From NCBI RefSeq assembly GCF_000764535.1, contig NZ_CP009571.1, positions 186,001 to 250,000 of the forward strand: DNA of 64,000 nucleotides. The letters are read 5' to 3'. Positions 47,431-56,594 of the stretch are shown here, in pieces; position 1 is the first letter of the stretch; each line of letters starts with the position of its first letter. Under the pieces are notes generated by a model that did no database searches, was not told where the DNA came from, and saw nothing but the letters and a program-made list of their open reading frames with translations. This stretch comes from Sphingomonas taxi (GTDB lineage: Bacteria; Pseudomonadota; Alphaproteobacteria; Sphingomonadales; Sphingomonadaceae). The position numbers and the translations under genes were made by a program.

Positions 47431-48662
47431 TCTGCCGCCTCCGGCTGGCGCTTGCCCCAGCCCGGGAACGGATCGCGCAAGCCGGACCACAGTGCCGGGG
47501 TGAAGGCGGCGGCGGGCACGAGGCAGGCGTCGAGTCGCGTGCGAATCCTTGCCTCGTCCATGCCGATGCCGATGAACACCAGCTCCTGCCGCCGATCGCC
47601 CCAGATCATATCCCAATGCCTGGCGACGAACTCCTCGAACCGGCCATCGTCGGGCCATTGGTGTTTGGGGATCGACGCCCACCAGCGACCCATGCGCGCA
47701 GTTTCGGTCTGGCTGCCCGCCACCGCCAGCTCGCCGACCCAGTCGGGGCGCGTCGCCAGCCAGAAATGCCCCTTGGCACGCACGACGTGATCTAGGCCAC
47801 CATCGGTCAGGAAGGCATGGAACTTCGCCGGATCGAACGGCGCGCGTGTGCGGTAGACGAAGCTCTCGATGCCATATTCCTCGGTCTCGGGCTGGTGATG
47901 GGCATAGCCGTACAGCTCCTTGGCCCAGAGCGGATGGCGCGACGCCTTCTCCTCGTCGAACAGCCCGGTGGCGAGGACGAGATCGAGATCGATGCGGGAA
48001 TGGTCGGCCGCGACGATCACCGCATCGGCATTGAGGCTGGCGACCAGTTTCGTGACCACCCCGAGCTGCTCGGCCGACACCGACGAGGCCTTGTTGACGA
48101 TCACCACATCGGCGAATTCGATCTGCTCGACCAGCAGGCCGACCAGGCTGCGCGTATCGTCCTGGCCCATGCTTTCGCCGCGATCGGCGAGGAAGTCCTG
48201 GCTGGAATAATCGGCGAGCAGGTTCACCGCATCGACCACCGTCACCATCGTGTCGAGCCGCGCGACATCGCCCAGCGATACGCCGTCCTCGTCGCGGAAC
48301 GAGAAGGTGGTGGCGACGGGCAGCGGCTCGGAGATGCCGGTGCTCTCGATCACCAGATAGTCGAACCGTCCTGCCTCGGCGAGCGTGCGCACCTCCGCCA
48401 GCAGGTCGTCGCGCAGCGTGCAGCAGATGCAGCCATTGGTCATCTCGACCAGCGCTTCCTCCGACCGCGACAGTGCCGCCTCTCCACCGCGCACCAGGTC
48501 GGCGTCGATATTCACCTCCGACATGTCGTTGACGATCACCGCCACCCGCCGCCCCTCGCGGTTCACCAGGATGTGGTTGAGCAGGGTCGTCTTTCCGGCC
48601 CCGAGGAAACCGGACAGCACCGTCACCGGCAGGCGGGTGTCTTGCAGAATATGGCTTGCCAT
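47427..48662 (-). CDS. zigA: COG0523 zinc metallochaperone GTPase ZigA
   Basis: 411 residues. G1 motif [16 protein letters not shown], metal-binding CxCC in [12 protein letters not shown] and a G3-like [10 protein letters not shown]. The CobW C-terminal domain follows, ending [13 protein letters not shown]0523 proteins of this subclass deliver zinc under starvation. The perfect Zur-type dyad upstream (48679-48703) and the coupled DUF1826 gene agree. The symbol is by resemblance to Acinetobacter ZigA. Confidence 0.88.
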   Translation of the reverse strand: MASHILQDTRLPVTVLSGFLGAGKTTLLNHILVNREGRRVAVIVNDMSEVNIDADLVRGGEAALSRSEEALVEMTNGCICCTLRDDLLAEVRTLAEAGRFDYLVIESTGISEPLPVATTFSFRDEDGVSLGDVARLDTMVTVVDAVNLLADYSSQDFLADRGESMGQDDTRSLVGLLVEQIEFADVVIVNKASSVSAEQLGVVTKLVASLNADAVIVAADHSRIDLDLVLATGLFDEEKASRHPLWAKELYGYAHHQPETEEYGIESFVYRTRAPFDPAKFHAFLTDGGLDHVVRAKGHFWLATRPDWVGELAVAGSQTETARMGRWWASIPKHQWPDDGRFEEFVARHWDMIWGDRRQELVFIGIGMDEARIRTRLDACLVPAAAFTPALWSGLRDPFPGWGKRQPEAAE

Positions 48663-48678
48663 GTTTGTCTCTTTGGCA

Positions 48679-48703
48679 GGTAATGTTACAACGTAACATT
48701 GCC
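48679..48703. promoter_or_regulatory. Zur box upstream of zigA
   Basis: Inner arms AATGTTAC and GTAACATT (48682-48700) flank AAC; outer bases GG/CC also match. It resembles the Zur consensus (AATGTTAT-ATAACATT type). It lies 17 bp upstream of the zigA start, where it would cover the promoter. Zur-Zn should repress zigA and the DUF1826 gene. Confidence 0.8.
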
Positions 48704-49043
48704 ATTAGCTTCAGCGGATGTCCAGTAGCTCCCCGATCACAGGCGATCGCCCGCCTTGCTGGCTCGACGTGACCACCTCGATCCTGCGTCTGATCCATTG
48801 TCCCTTCCACCAGTCACGATCCTTTTTGGGAAAGCGGGCGGGGTAGCGGGCAGGACCAAGGCTAATCACCTCCTGCATTGCGAGAGTGAATGAATTGCAT
48901 GAGCTTGGCAGCCGAAAAGAGGCCGGGAATGACCGGACGTGGATCTCGTAGCTCGCCGCCGCTTCGCCAGCCTCCACATCCGGCTCGATGTAGGTACGGA
49001 GGGGCGAGGTGCCGCAGCAAGGACCGACACCATCCGGTCCCTT
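48704..49043. other. Region with no confident gene
   Basis: 340 bp between the Zur box and the 232-residue gene. A minus-strand frame of 88 codons (48711-48977) has a protein-like stretch (RFPKKDRDWWKGQWIRRR), and an AGGAGGTGA sits near 48870 on that strand, but no family is recognised. It may be a remnant. Confidence 0.3.
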
Positions 49044-49742
49044 CTAGCTCCCAGTGATGGAACGGCTGACGCGTCCCTCGGCGTCAAGGAAGTCGATCGC
49101 CGCCTTTCCGTCTGCGGTCACGCGCACCTCCAGCCGTTTTCGGCCGGTCGCGTCACGCATCGTCAAGATCGACGATTTGTCCAGCGCCCTTCCCAAGAAC
49201 GCGCGCGGCGTCACCGCAGCACCCGCCGCGCGCACGGCTGCGTCGCGGGTGCCGCTCGGCGGTTCCTGCACCAGTTGTGCTACCGCGGGGAAATCAACTG
49301 GCTGATCGGGGCGGTCGTTGATCGCAAGCCCGACCTGGCGATCTTTGCCATCCTCGGTGCTGCTGAGCGCAAGCGTCTGGTCCTGTCGCCAGCGATCGAA
49401 CGACAATGCGCCCAGATTAGTCGGTTTGCCGTCCTTCAGTGCCCCGGAGAATACAAGTCCGCCGTTCTCGGTGCCTTCGTCATTGTAGAACAGCATGCCG
49501 GCCTGCGGTCGATCGGGATGTGGAGTCTCACGACCGGCAACGATGATCCCGGGCATCCGGCTGCGGGACGCGACGGTCATGCGCAGCGTGCCGTCCGGCT
49601 CCCGGACGTTGATCCGTTCGACGTCGATCGTTTCGAACGCCGCGACCTTTGAACCAGTGTTCGCTCCAAGAAGCAGCCACGCGGTGGCGAGGGTCATCAC
49701 AGCAGCGTACCCGCCCAATGCCCGAGACGCATCCACTCTCAT
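49044..49742 (-). CDS. Hypothetical exported or anchored protein
   Basis: 232 residues from ATG 49742 (MRVDASRALGGYAAV), with GGAGGAAGAG just upstream. The N-terminal hydrophobic helix is a signal anchor or signal peptide. The rest has beta-rich repeats of the type VNVREPDGTLRM, GLVFSGALKDGKPTNL and LTMRDATGRKRLEV, reminiscent of short repeated strands. No family recognised. It is a single gene; no partner is obvious. Confidence 0.7.
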   Translation of the reverse strand: MRVDASRALGGYAAVMTLATAWLLLGANTGSKVAAFETIDVERINVREPDGTLRMTVASRSRMPGIIVAGRETPHPDRPQAGMLFYNDEGTENGGLVFSGALKDGKPTNLGALSFDRWRQDQTLALSSTEDGKDRQVGLAINDRPDQPVDFPAVAQLVQEPPSGTRDAAVRAAGAAVTPRAFLGRALDKSSILTMRDATGRKRLEVRVTADGKAAIDFLDAEGRVSRSITGS

Positions 49743-49978
49743 CTCTTCCTCCCGTTCTATCGTGCCATACGGAGCGGAACGGATGTCGAGCACCGTCGGA
49801 GACAATGCGCCGACTTCGCTCCGTCCCGAACCTAAAGCATTGATATACTACGGGTCAGGCACTTGTTTTAGCTTCGAGTTCTCGGTCTTTTCCCCGCCGC
49901 GTGCCGCAACGTACTCGGACACGAACCAGCGGCCGGTTTGGGGTGGCAGGCGACCCGGGCTGAGTGACGGCAACCGGG

Positions 49979-50266
49979 TCAGAATACTTGGATGCCGGAC
50001 CTCGCGACAGGCAGCGATCTGACCCTGGTTCCATCCGCTGCCGCAAGTGCGTTAGCGAGCGCGGCAGCGGTCGGCCCCTGCGCGCACTCGCCCGTCCCGA
50101 GGAACGGCGTGCCTGGCCGGTCCACGACGTCGACCACGACGCTACGTGGTGCGTCGCCGAAGCGGAGGATGGGATAGGTGCTCCAGTCGTAGTCGGTTCC
50201 GCTGGTGGGCGATCACCGCCGGTCGAATGCAATCGTCTCGCCTGTAGCGAACGGCGGGCTTACCAT
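49979..50266 (-). pseudogene. C-terminal remnant of a molybdenum hydroxylase large subunit
   Basis: The frame reads YDWSTYPILRFGDAP, VVVDVVDRPGTPFLGTGEC, AQGPTAAALANALAA and ends in GIQVF. This is the C-terminus of xanthine dehydrogenase/aldehyde oxidase-type molybdopterin-binding subunits. A TGA at 50213-50215 interrupts the homology after IAFDRR, so a nonsense mutation as well as loss of the 5' part has occurred. No FAD or 2Fe-2S subunit gene is nearby. Confidence 0.6.
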
Positions 50267-50601
50267 GGCTTCGTACCAATCGGCACGGACGCCCGGCAGT
50301 TCAGATAGGTGCGTGATGAGGTCTGGTCAGCTAGTCTCTTCCTCATGGAAGGTCTATACATGTCCTGCGACTTTAACGTCGCAGCAGATCAAATCTATCT
50401 TGAGTCCATTTCGCTTGTAGAAGACCACCGCACAGACATTAGGTAGCGATAACTGAGCTAGGACGGCTGGAGTGGTTGTCACCTTTAATTTGTGCCTTGA
50501 TTAATGAACGGCTGAAATTGGACCGTGCAACGGTAACTAAGGACGGCGAACCTTTGTCGTCAACGTAAGGTCCGGTCTTCGGTGCAAAGCTGACGTTTGC
50601 C
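50267..50601. other. Intergenic region with no gene seen
   Basis: 335 bp of lower GC. The minus frame 50439-50783 is open but its codon use and lack of a domain make it doubtful. Nothing else was seen. Confidence 0.35.
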
Positions 50602-50799
50602 TTGACGTTGCGTTGGGCGACGCGGATGGCGTCGCGTTCGGGTTGGCTAAGAGGCGGTCTCATCTTGGTCCCGGCGGCAATTGTCCTGCGAGGAATGGCA
50701 GAACGTCGGCCTGATAAGCTGGCTGTGATCGGAGCGATTGCCGCTGCTATCGCCACGATCGCCATCGGATGGGTGTTCGCCATTGAGCGCGAGCGCTAG
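50602..50799 (+). CDS. Possible small membrane protein
   Basis: 65 residues from TTG 50602 with two hydrophobic helices: one near GGLILVPAAIVL and one near LAVIGAIAAAIATIAIGWVF, ending in the charged tail AIERER. Codon third positions are GC-rich as in real genes. No clear ribosome-binding site and a competing frame on the other strand keep confidence low. Confidence 0.35.
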   Translation: MTLRWATRMASRSGWLRGGLILVPAAIVLRGMAERRPDKLAVIGAIAAAIATIAIGWVFAIERER

Positions 50800-50820
50800 C
50801 CGGTCGTCCGCCTGTGGGCG

Positions 50821-50955
50821 TCAGTGGCCGCGAAAGATGGCGATCAGAACGCATGTCGTCACGCCCGTCGCTGTTATCAAAAGCCATAGACGCCAATTTT
50901 CGCGGTTCGGCCCGCCGGTTGCGATTAAGTATTCGAGGGATGAGTTGATCAACAC
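50821..50955 (-). CDS. Possible 44-residue membrane peptide
   Basis: GTG-started frame reading VLINSSLEYLIATGG and RENWRLWLLITATG, ending CVLIAIFRGH. A single hydrophobic helix follows a polar N-terminus. There is no strong ribosome-binding site. Could be chance in this sparse region. Confidence 0.25.
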   Translation of the reverse strand: MLINSSLEYLIATGGPNRENWRLWLLITATGVTTCVLIAIFRGH

Positions 50956-51176
50956 CGTTCAACTTTTGCCGCCGTCGGTATCAATATCTTACGGATTAGC
51001 AGGTATTCGGAAGGGAGCGCAAGCAGACGTCGGCGTACGGGATGGGCGGGGCTTCTGTTCGACCGGTACCGTTGCCCTCGTGGAATGCCGATGGCGAAGG
51101 ATAGATTGCCTAGCGCGACTGCCGTGATTTCGCCACGTAAGGATTATCCACCGCAACACCCGAACTTTCCTATCGC

Positions 51177-51419
51177 CTATCGCCTATCGCTAGGGCGCGG
51201 GGTGAGGTTTTTTGGGGCCTTTAATGACTTCTTGGTGGCATGAGGCTCGGCACGGACACGCTGCCTAGACTTGCTATACTCGCGTTCTTTCCATTGCTCG
51301 GTGCCACTGTGAATGCCAACCGAACGTGGGTCTGACGCATACGAACCTAAGGCTTGGGCAGCCAAGACAGGAAAAGGGGCCATGCCAAATAGCAGGGTCG
51401 CGATTGTCGCCGTTTTCAC
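51177..51419 (-). CDS. Small secreted basic protein
   Basis: 80 residues from GTG 51419 with GAAGGTGAT upstream. The signal peptide MKTATIATLLFGMAPFPVLA is followed by AQALGSYASDP. The mature part is polar and Lys/Arg-rich. No family recognised. A 7-bp triplicate CCTATCG (51169-51189) overlaps its 3' end. Confidence 0.5.
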   Translation of the reverse strand: MKTATIATLLFGMAPFPVLAAQALGSYASDPRSVGIHSGTEQWKEREYSKSRQRVRAEPHATKKSLKAPKNLTPRPSDRR

Positions 51420-51625
51420 GATGTATCACCTTCGCTCGCTGTGAAGCAGCTCCTATATCAATTAGGGTGCGAGGCAACTAGCACGAGGGTTGGTAAGCAA
51501 GCGCCTGGTCAATGACTTGGAGATTGGATCTCGGGCCAATGAGCATGTCCGCAATGTTCAAGGTCGCATAACGCACCCGATTTCGCGCGATGCTCGTTCC
51601 GCCGACGACATTCTGGAGTGACCGC

Positions 51626-52555
51626 ATGGACCTGACCGGCATCGTGACTGCCATCGCCGACGAAATTGACGCGAAGGCGCTGGAGATCGAGGGCTCGGCC
51701 GATGCGAAGAACCCCGACGCGGAGCCGGGCGGCTTTGGCATGGCGATCGTGCCCGTCGACGGCCCCGTCGTTCAAGTGGGTGCGATCGACACCTTCCCGA
51801 TCCAGAGCATCTCGAAGGTGCTAGCGCTCAACCTTGCTCTATGCGAGCGGGGGGATGCCGTATTCGAGCGGGTGGGACGCGAGCCGTCCGGCGATCCCTT
51901 TAACTCGATCGTGGATCTGGAGCGAACAAGCGGCCTACCGCGCAACCCCTTCATCAACGCCGGCGCGCTCGTCATCGCCGACATGCTGGTAGAGCAAAGC
52001 GGCGGCCCCGACTCGGTGGTTGACTTCGTCACCGAGCAACTCGACGGCAATATTGTCCCGCTCGATGACGATGTGTTGCACGAAGGCGGCGACCTCAATC
52101 GGGCAATGCTCAGCTTCATGCGCCACCACGGCAACGTCCGCTCGGACAGCGAGTCGGTAATGCACGCCTATGTGCGGCAGTGCGCGATTATGGTCGACTG
52201 CGAAGGACTGGCGAGGGCCGGTCACTTCTTAGCTCATACTCGGCTCGCCGGAAAGGACGACGCCGGTCAGGTTGAGGCGAAACGCATGCGCACGGTTCTC
52301 GCGCTTATGATGACCTGCGGGCACTACGACGGCTCGGGCGACTTCGCGGTGCGGGTGGGGCTGCCGGCCAAGAGCGGCGTAGGCGGCGGCATTTTGGCGG
52401 TCGCTCCCGAGGTTGCATCCATTGCCGTATGGTCGCCAAATCTAGACCAGCACGGCAACTCGATACTTGGAATTCGCGCGCTCGAGATGCTGGCGGCGCG
52501 CACCGGTTGGTCAGTGTTTGGACCGCCGCTCAGCTCAAATGGCCGACCTTCCTAG
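51626..52555 (+). CDS. glsA: Glutaminase A (serine-dependent family)
   Basis: 309 residues from ATG 51626 with GGAG upstream; E. coli glutaminase is 308. Catalytic Ser-x2-Lys in IQSISKVLALN, NPFINAGALV and KSGVGGGILAVAP are all present. It hydrolyses L-glutamine to glutamate and ammonia in the cytosol. The usual YIP motif of the N-terminal part is replaced by ADAKNPDAEPGGFGM, so the entrance region diverges. It is monocistronic; the next gene starts 146 bp later. Confidence 0.9.
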   Translation: MDLTGIVTAIADEIDAKALEIEGSADAKNPDAEPGGFGMAIVPVDGPVVQVGAIDTFPIQSISKVLALNLALCERGDAVFERVGREPSGDPFNSIVDLERTSGLPRNPFINAGALVIADMLVEQSGGPDSVVDFVTEQLDGNIVPLDDDVLHEGGDLNRAMLSFMRHHGNVRSDSESVMHAYVRQCAIMVDCEGLARAGHFLAHTRLAGKDDAGQVEAKRMRTVLALMMTCGHYDGSGDFAVRVGLPAKSGVGGGILAVAPEVASIAVWSPNLDQHGNSILGIRALEMLAARTGWSVFGPPLSSNGRPS

Positions 52556-52700
52556 CGCAAGAAGTTGACGCCCATCGCCCTGAACGATCGTCCGAAGCTG
52601 GGCACGCGAGCATCGATCCCCTAGTGACCGAAATCGGGTCTTTACCCCGGCGATGCGGGGGCTGTGACTACAATGGTGGCGGGGCCATCGACGTAAGCGA

Positions 52701-53543
52701 ATGGGGCGCCTAAACGGTCTTCATAGCCAGCCGGGGTGCAGGATTATAGTAACAGGGTCCGCCAGGATACGACTTGCGACCGTCGCGGCGCCGGGCGCAA
52801 TGCCACCGGTGATCTGGTTAGGTATCACAATCATTCTCACGATCGTCGACGCCTTTGGCGTCGCTACGGCGTTCGGATTAATGCTCGCGCTGGTTTTTTG
52901 GGGCGCACTGGTCGCCGTAAACATGCTCGGCTGGTCCGCTTGGCGACGATCACTGCCGGGGAAGCGTGACAGCGCCGGCCGTACGGCGCTTGGGGCCCTC
53001 GTCCTTAATTTGCTGCTCCCGATCGAGGTGCCGCTGCTCTATCGCCTGATGGGGCGGGGAGACGCCTCAGTTGATTGGAAACCGTTCGCTTATGGTCTGC
53101 TGGTGACGGGCTTCGTCACGGTCCTGCTCCGCGCCACGCGCGCGCGGCATACGCCGGCCGGGCAGGACGACGAGGTGGCCGACACTGCTCGCTCGCCAGC
53201 GATGCCGGCAACGAGTTTCGGCATTCTCGCCCGCGCCGGCATTGATCCGGCCGACCTCCTCTCGGTTCGGGCCGAAGACCATTACTGCCGCCTCGCGGTA
53301 CGCGGTGGGGGGACGCTGCTGGTCCATTATCGCTTCCGCGATGCGGTCGGCGATCTTGCCGACGTGCAAGGTGCTCAGGTCCACCGCGGGGCATGGGTCG
53401 CCGATCGCGCCGTCACGGGCAGCGAGCGCACCGGGCGGCGCTGGTCGCTGCAGCTCGTCGACGGGTCGCGCGTGCCGGTCAGCGAGACCAGCATTGCACT
53501 GTGTCGTGCGCGTGGCTGGCTGGAGCGCGGTGGACTGGCGTAA
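52701..53543 (+). CDS. LytTR-domain transcriptional regulator with membrane segment
   Basis: 280 residues. Four hydrophobic helices lie in the N-terminal half (IWLGITIILTIVDAFGVA and WKPFAYGLLVTGFVTVLL are two). The C-terminal LytTR DNA-binding domain has LLSVRAEDHYCRLAVRGG and VHRGAWVADRAV. No receiver domain is present, so it is a one-component membrane regulator. ATG 52701 is kept, but ATG 52800 is possible. It is followed by DUF2306 and HExxxH membrane genes, probably its targets or partners. Confidence 0.88.
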   Translation: MGRLNGLHSQPGCRIIVTGSARIRLATVAAPGAMPPVIWLGITIILTIVDAFGVATAFGLMLALVFWGALVAVNMLGWSAWRRSLPGKRDSAGRTALGALVLNLLLPIEVPLLYRLMGRGDASVDWKPFAYGLLVTGFVTVLLRATRARHTPAGQDDEVADTARSPAMPATSFGILARAGIDPADLLSVRAEDHYCRLAVRGGGTLLVHYRFRDAVGDLADVQGAQVHRGAWVADRAVTGSERTGRRWSLQLVDGSRVPVSETSIALCRARGWLERGGLA

Positions 53544-53650
53544 CGCCAGACCGGTTTCGCGAAATTTGTATCTATCCGGCGCAATCACACCTTACCGAAC
53601 CGCGATCCGCCGACCATCACCGCTCCCGTATTGGGGAAAGGGGACGGGCG

Positions 53651-54148
53651 ATGGGAGGAATATCGACAATCGGTGCGGCGCATGTTTCGATGGGAAGCGT
53701 GGCGCTGGTCAGCGCCGCCGCCGTGTTGATGTTGGCCAAGGGGGCAGCGCGGCACGGGCGCGTTGGCAGAGTCTATGCCGCCGCGATCCTCGCGATCAAT
53801 GGCACCGCTCTGTCGATGTACGACCTTACAGGGCGACCCAACGTCTTTCACGTCATCGCGCTCGTCAATCTCGCTACGCTGGCGATGGGACTGCTGGCGC
53901 TACGTCGGTGGCGTCGAACGCATGAACCCGGCGACCTCGTCACCCACCAGCGACGGATGGCGATGAGCTATGTCGGCGTGTGGATGGCCTTCGTCACCGA
54001 ACTGCTGGTCAATCCTATGATGGGCGTCAGCCGAATGAGCGACCCGCGCAGCCACTGGCCATTGATGATCGCACTGAACCTTGCGCTTTTCGTCGCTGGT
54101 GGCTGGCTGGTGCTGACGCGCCTGACCGTTACGACGGTGCGGGCATGA
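53651..54148 (+). CDS. DUF2306 family membrane protein
   Basis: 165 residues from ATG 53651 after AAAGGGG. About four membrane helices. HVSMGSVALVSAAAVLMLAKG, HGRVGRVYAAAILAING and THQRRMAMSYVGVWMAFVTE follow the DUF2306 pattern with spaced His residues that could bind heme or metal. Role unknown. It lies 107 bp after the LytTR stop; its stop overlaps the next ATG. Confidence 0.85.
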   Translation: MGGISTIGAAHVSMGSVALVSAAAVLMLAKGAARHGRVGRVYAAAILAINGTALSMYDLTGRPNVFHVIALVNLATLAMGLLALRRWRRTHEPGDLVTHQRRMAMSYVGVWMAFVTELLVNPMMGVSRMSDPRSHWPLMIALNLALFVAGGWLVLTRLTVTTVRA

Positions 54149-54948
54149 CGCCGGGGTCATCCGCGGGTCTGCGCCTGCCGCCCGCCGACGTCGTCGCGCT
54201 GACGGCGCTGGCCTGGGTAGCAGCGGCCGCGCTGCACGAGGGCGTGGGGCATGGCCTCGCCTGCACCGCGTTGGGGGGGCATCCGTCGAACTGGAGCACC
54301 TTCCACTTCGGCTGCGACCCACAACCCATGTCGCTGTGGGGCCGGCGGATCGTCGCAGGAGCGGGAACCGCGGTCAACGTCATCCTCGCCGCGCTTGGTT
54401 GGCTCGTCTGGCGAGGGAGCAGCGTGCTGAGGGGCCGGCTTGCAGGTTGGATCGTGTTCGCGCTCAACGGATTGACCACCTTCGGCTATCTCGTCTTCTC
54501 CGCAGTCCTCGGGATCGGCGATTGGAACGGGCGCGGAGTGATGACCGGGGTGGCCGATCCTGTTCTCGCCCGTGTCGCGCCCGCGGTTATTGGCGTCGCC
54601 GGTTACTATGCCGTTGTTCGCCTCGCCGCAGGAATGCTGTCGCCCATGCTCAACGGTGCAGATGTCGCTGCGCAGGCACGGCGGTATTCAGTCATCGCGT
54701 GGATGACGACAGGGGTGATCTCGCTAGCCGCTGCGCTCGCTGCGGGCAGCGACTGGCGCTCTACGATCGGCGCGTCGATCGGGGTCGCACTCGGCGGTAA
54801 TGCCGGCCTGTTGAGCATGGGTCGGTTCATTAAGCCAACGGCTGCCGCATCGACAACCACCCTTCCGCCGAATTGGCTGCTGCGGGTGGCTGCTATCCTC
54901 GGGACGGTAGCGTTTGTCGCGATCCTGGGGCCGGGGATCGCCTTGTAG
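54145..54948 (+). CDS. Membrane protein with HExxxH motif
   Basis: 267 residues from ATG 54145 (ATGA overlap). Six or more membrane helices. AALHEGVGHGLAC has His-Glu near the start of a membrane helix, reminiscent of site-2/M50 proteases (HExxH), but with one extra residue (HEGVGH). A second GGNAGLLSMG may help shape the active site. It is uncertain whether it is a protease. Coupled to the DUF2306 gene. Confidence 0.75.
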   Translation: MTPGSSAGLRLPPADVVALTALAWVAAAALHEGVGHGLACTALGGHPSNWSTFHFGCDPQPMSLWGRRIVAGAGTAVNVILAALGWLVWRGSSVLRGRLAGWIVFALNGLTTFGYLVFSAVLGIGDWNGRGVMTGVADPVLARVAPAVIGVAGYYAVVRLAAGMLSPMLNGADVAAQARRYSVIAWMTTGVISLAAALAAGSDWRSTIGASIGVALGGNAGLLSMGRFIKPTAAASTTTLPPNWLLRVAAILGTVAFVAILGPGIAL

Positions 54949-55176
54949 CGCAACGGACTAGGGGCTTCGCCGAGTGGTCACGGGACTGCCTCCCCCTTGG
55001 ACATGAACCAGTGTCTGAAGTTGAGAAGCGGGGGAGGGCATCCGAATGGCCGAAATGGGCATGGCGGCCGAGGGGAGGGCGGCCGCTCCCGCCCCGCATT
55101 CCGACATTCTGCTGCGGAGCTGATCTGATACTGGAGGCGGCGTCGATCCGCAGCACGGCGACCATTATTCACCTTG
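54949..55176. other. Intergenic region before the twin operators
   Basis: 228 bp with no gene; with the operator region the gap to the next start is 372 bp. It is GC-rich and frames on either strand look accidental. Confidence 0.4.
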
Positions 55177-55209
55177 TACCGATCGGTAAATGTTGGTACC
55201 GATCGGTAC
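55177..55209. promoter_or_regulatory. Twin TetR operators
   Basis: Two copies of the perfect palindrome TACCGATCGGTA, at 55177-55188 and 55197-55208 (the second extends to GTACCGATCGGTAC). Their centres are 20 bp apart, about two helical turns, so two TetR dimers could bind side by side. The regulated genes are the DUF1348 and TetR pair starting at 55321. Confidence 0.85.
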
Positions 55210-55320
55210 AAAGGGACGTACGAGTAAGGGACATCGACCGTGCGCTCAACCGCTGTGCCAACGGTGTTTTCCCAAGTGCCGGCGCTTGCTCACGCTTTCC
55301 GTATGCCGAAAGGATCAGAG

Positions 55321-55785
55321 ATGTCCCGTCCACCGCTCCCTCCGTTCACGCATGACTCCGCCGTCGAGAAGGTTCGCCTGGCGGAGGATGGTTGGAACAC
55401 GCGTGATCCGGCGAAAGTCGCGCTCGCCTACACGCTGGATACCCGCTGGCGTAATCGGGTCGAGTTCGCGACGAACCGGGATGAGGCTCAAGCCTTTTTG
55501 ACCCGCAAGTGGAACAAGGAACATGAATATCGGCTCATCAAAGAGCTCTGGGCCTTCACCGGCAACCGGATCGCCGTACGCTATGCGTATGAATATCGGG
55601 ATGATGGCGGTCAGTGGTTTCGTGCCTACGGCAACGAGAATTGGCTGTTCGTCGAGGACGGCCTGATGTCGGACCGCCATGCCAGCATCAACGAGATGCT
55701 GATCGCCGAAGCGGACCGGAAGTTTCGCTGGCCGCTGGGTCGGCGTCCGGACGACCATCCGTCGCTGAGCGATCTGCACCTATGA
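55321..55785 (+). CDS. DUF1348 family protein (NTF2-like)
   Basis: 154 residues from ATG 55321 with AGGA upstream. [38 protein letters not shown] and [20 protein letters not shown] are hallmarks of the DUF1348/NTF2-like family. These are small fold proteins of unknown activity that occur near TetR regulators. It overlaps the TetR start by 4 bp. The twin operators lie about 110 bp upstream. Confidence 0.88.
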   Translation: MSRPPLPPFTHDSAVEKVRLAEDGWNTRDPAKVALAYTLDTRWRNRVEFATNRDEAQAFLTRKWNKEHEYRLIKELWAFTGNRIAVRYAYEYRDDGGQWFRAYGNENWLFVEDGLMSDRHASINEMLIAEADRKFRWPLGRRPDDHPSLSDLHL

Positions 55786-56363
55786 GGCCGAAGCGCGTCC
55801 TGACGGATCGCGCACGCGCACTTCCGGCTTTGGCGGAAGCCTTCCGCGAGCACGGCTACGACGGCGCAAGCCTTACCGTGCTCTCGAAGGCGACGGGCCT
55901 GGGCAAGGGCAGCCTCTACAACTTCTTTCCCGGCGGGAAGGAGGAGATGATGGCAGCCGTGCTCGACGATATCGACCAGTGGTTCGCTGAAGCAATCTTC
56001 CGGCCATTGGAAGAGAGCACGGACCCAGCCCAGGCGATCGCGGTTATGCTCGACGTCGTCTCTACCTATTTTCTGTCCGGAAGACGGGTCTGCGTCGTGG
56101 GCAGCCTCGGTCTGAATTCCTCTGGCGAGCTTTTTGCGAGCCGAGTTAGGCAGTATTTCGCGCGCTGGATTGTCGCTCTCGCCGGCTGCCTTGAAAAGGG
56201 CGGCGTCGCGCCTGTAACGGCAACGGATCTCGCGGAAGAGGCGGTTTCCAGCATCCAGGGAGCGATTGTTCTAACCCGCGCGCTCAATGAAGAAGCCGCG
56301 TTTCGACGCATCATCGCTCGACTTCGATCTCTGTTGATTGATGCCATCAACCACAAGCGCTGA
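55782..56363 (+). CDS. TetR family regulator
   Basis: 193 residues from ATG 55782. [25 protein letters not shown]. The C-terminal domain ([24 protein letters not shown]) is of the type that often senses electrophiles or small aldehydes. It probably represses its own operon by binding the paired palindromes. Ligand unknown. Confidence 0.92.
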   Translation: MRPKRVLTDRARALPALAEAFREHGYDGASLTVLSKATGLGKGSLYNFFPGGKEEMMAAVLDDIDQWFAEAIFRPLEESTDPAQAIAVMLDVVSTYFLSGRRVCVVGSLGLNSSGELFASRVRQYFARWIVALAGCLEKGGVAPVTATDLAEEAVSSIQGAIVLTRALNEEAAFRRIIARLRSLLIDAINHKR

Positions 56364-56594
56364 TCGATATTCCCGGCGAATGTCCGCCCCCCGATAGAAG
56401 ATACTAAGCTTCCTAGCATTGTGGTAAGTGACCCACTTTAGAGCGATGAACGAACGGCAGAAAGCGGGAAGCAGCCTCGCAGCCGCGAACGGCCGTTTCA
56501 TGGGTTTGTCCGCCTTTGATCGGCGGAGGGGCTGTAGGACTTCGGGGCTACCGGTTGCGGCGATCGACAGGCCTCGTAGGCCGTTACCCGAAAG

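Noticed and set aside
50439-50783. 114-codon minus-strand open frame
   Set aside because: No domain, mixed codon use and overlap with a more GC3-rich plus frame; not supported as a gene.
51169-51189. Three tandem copies of CCTATCG
   Set aside because: Too short for a CRISPR or iteron array; probably replication slippage at the end of a small gene.
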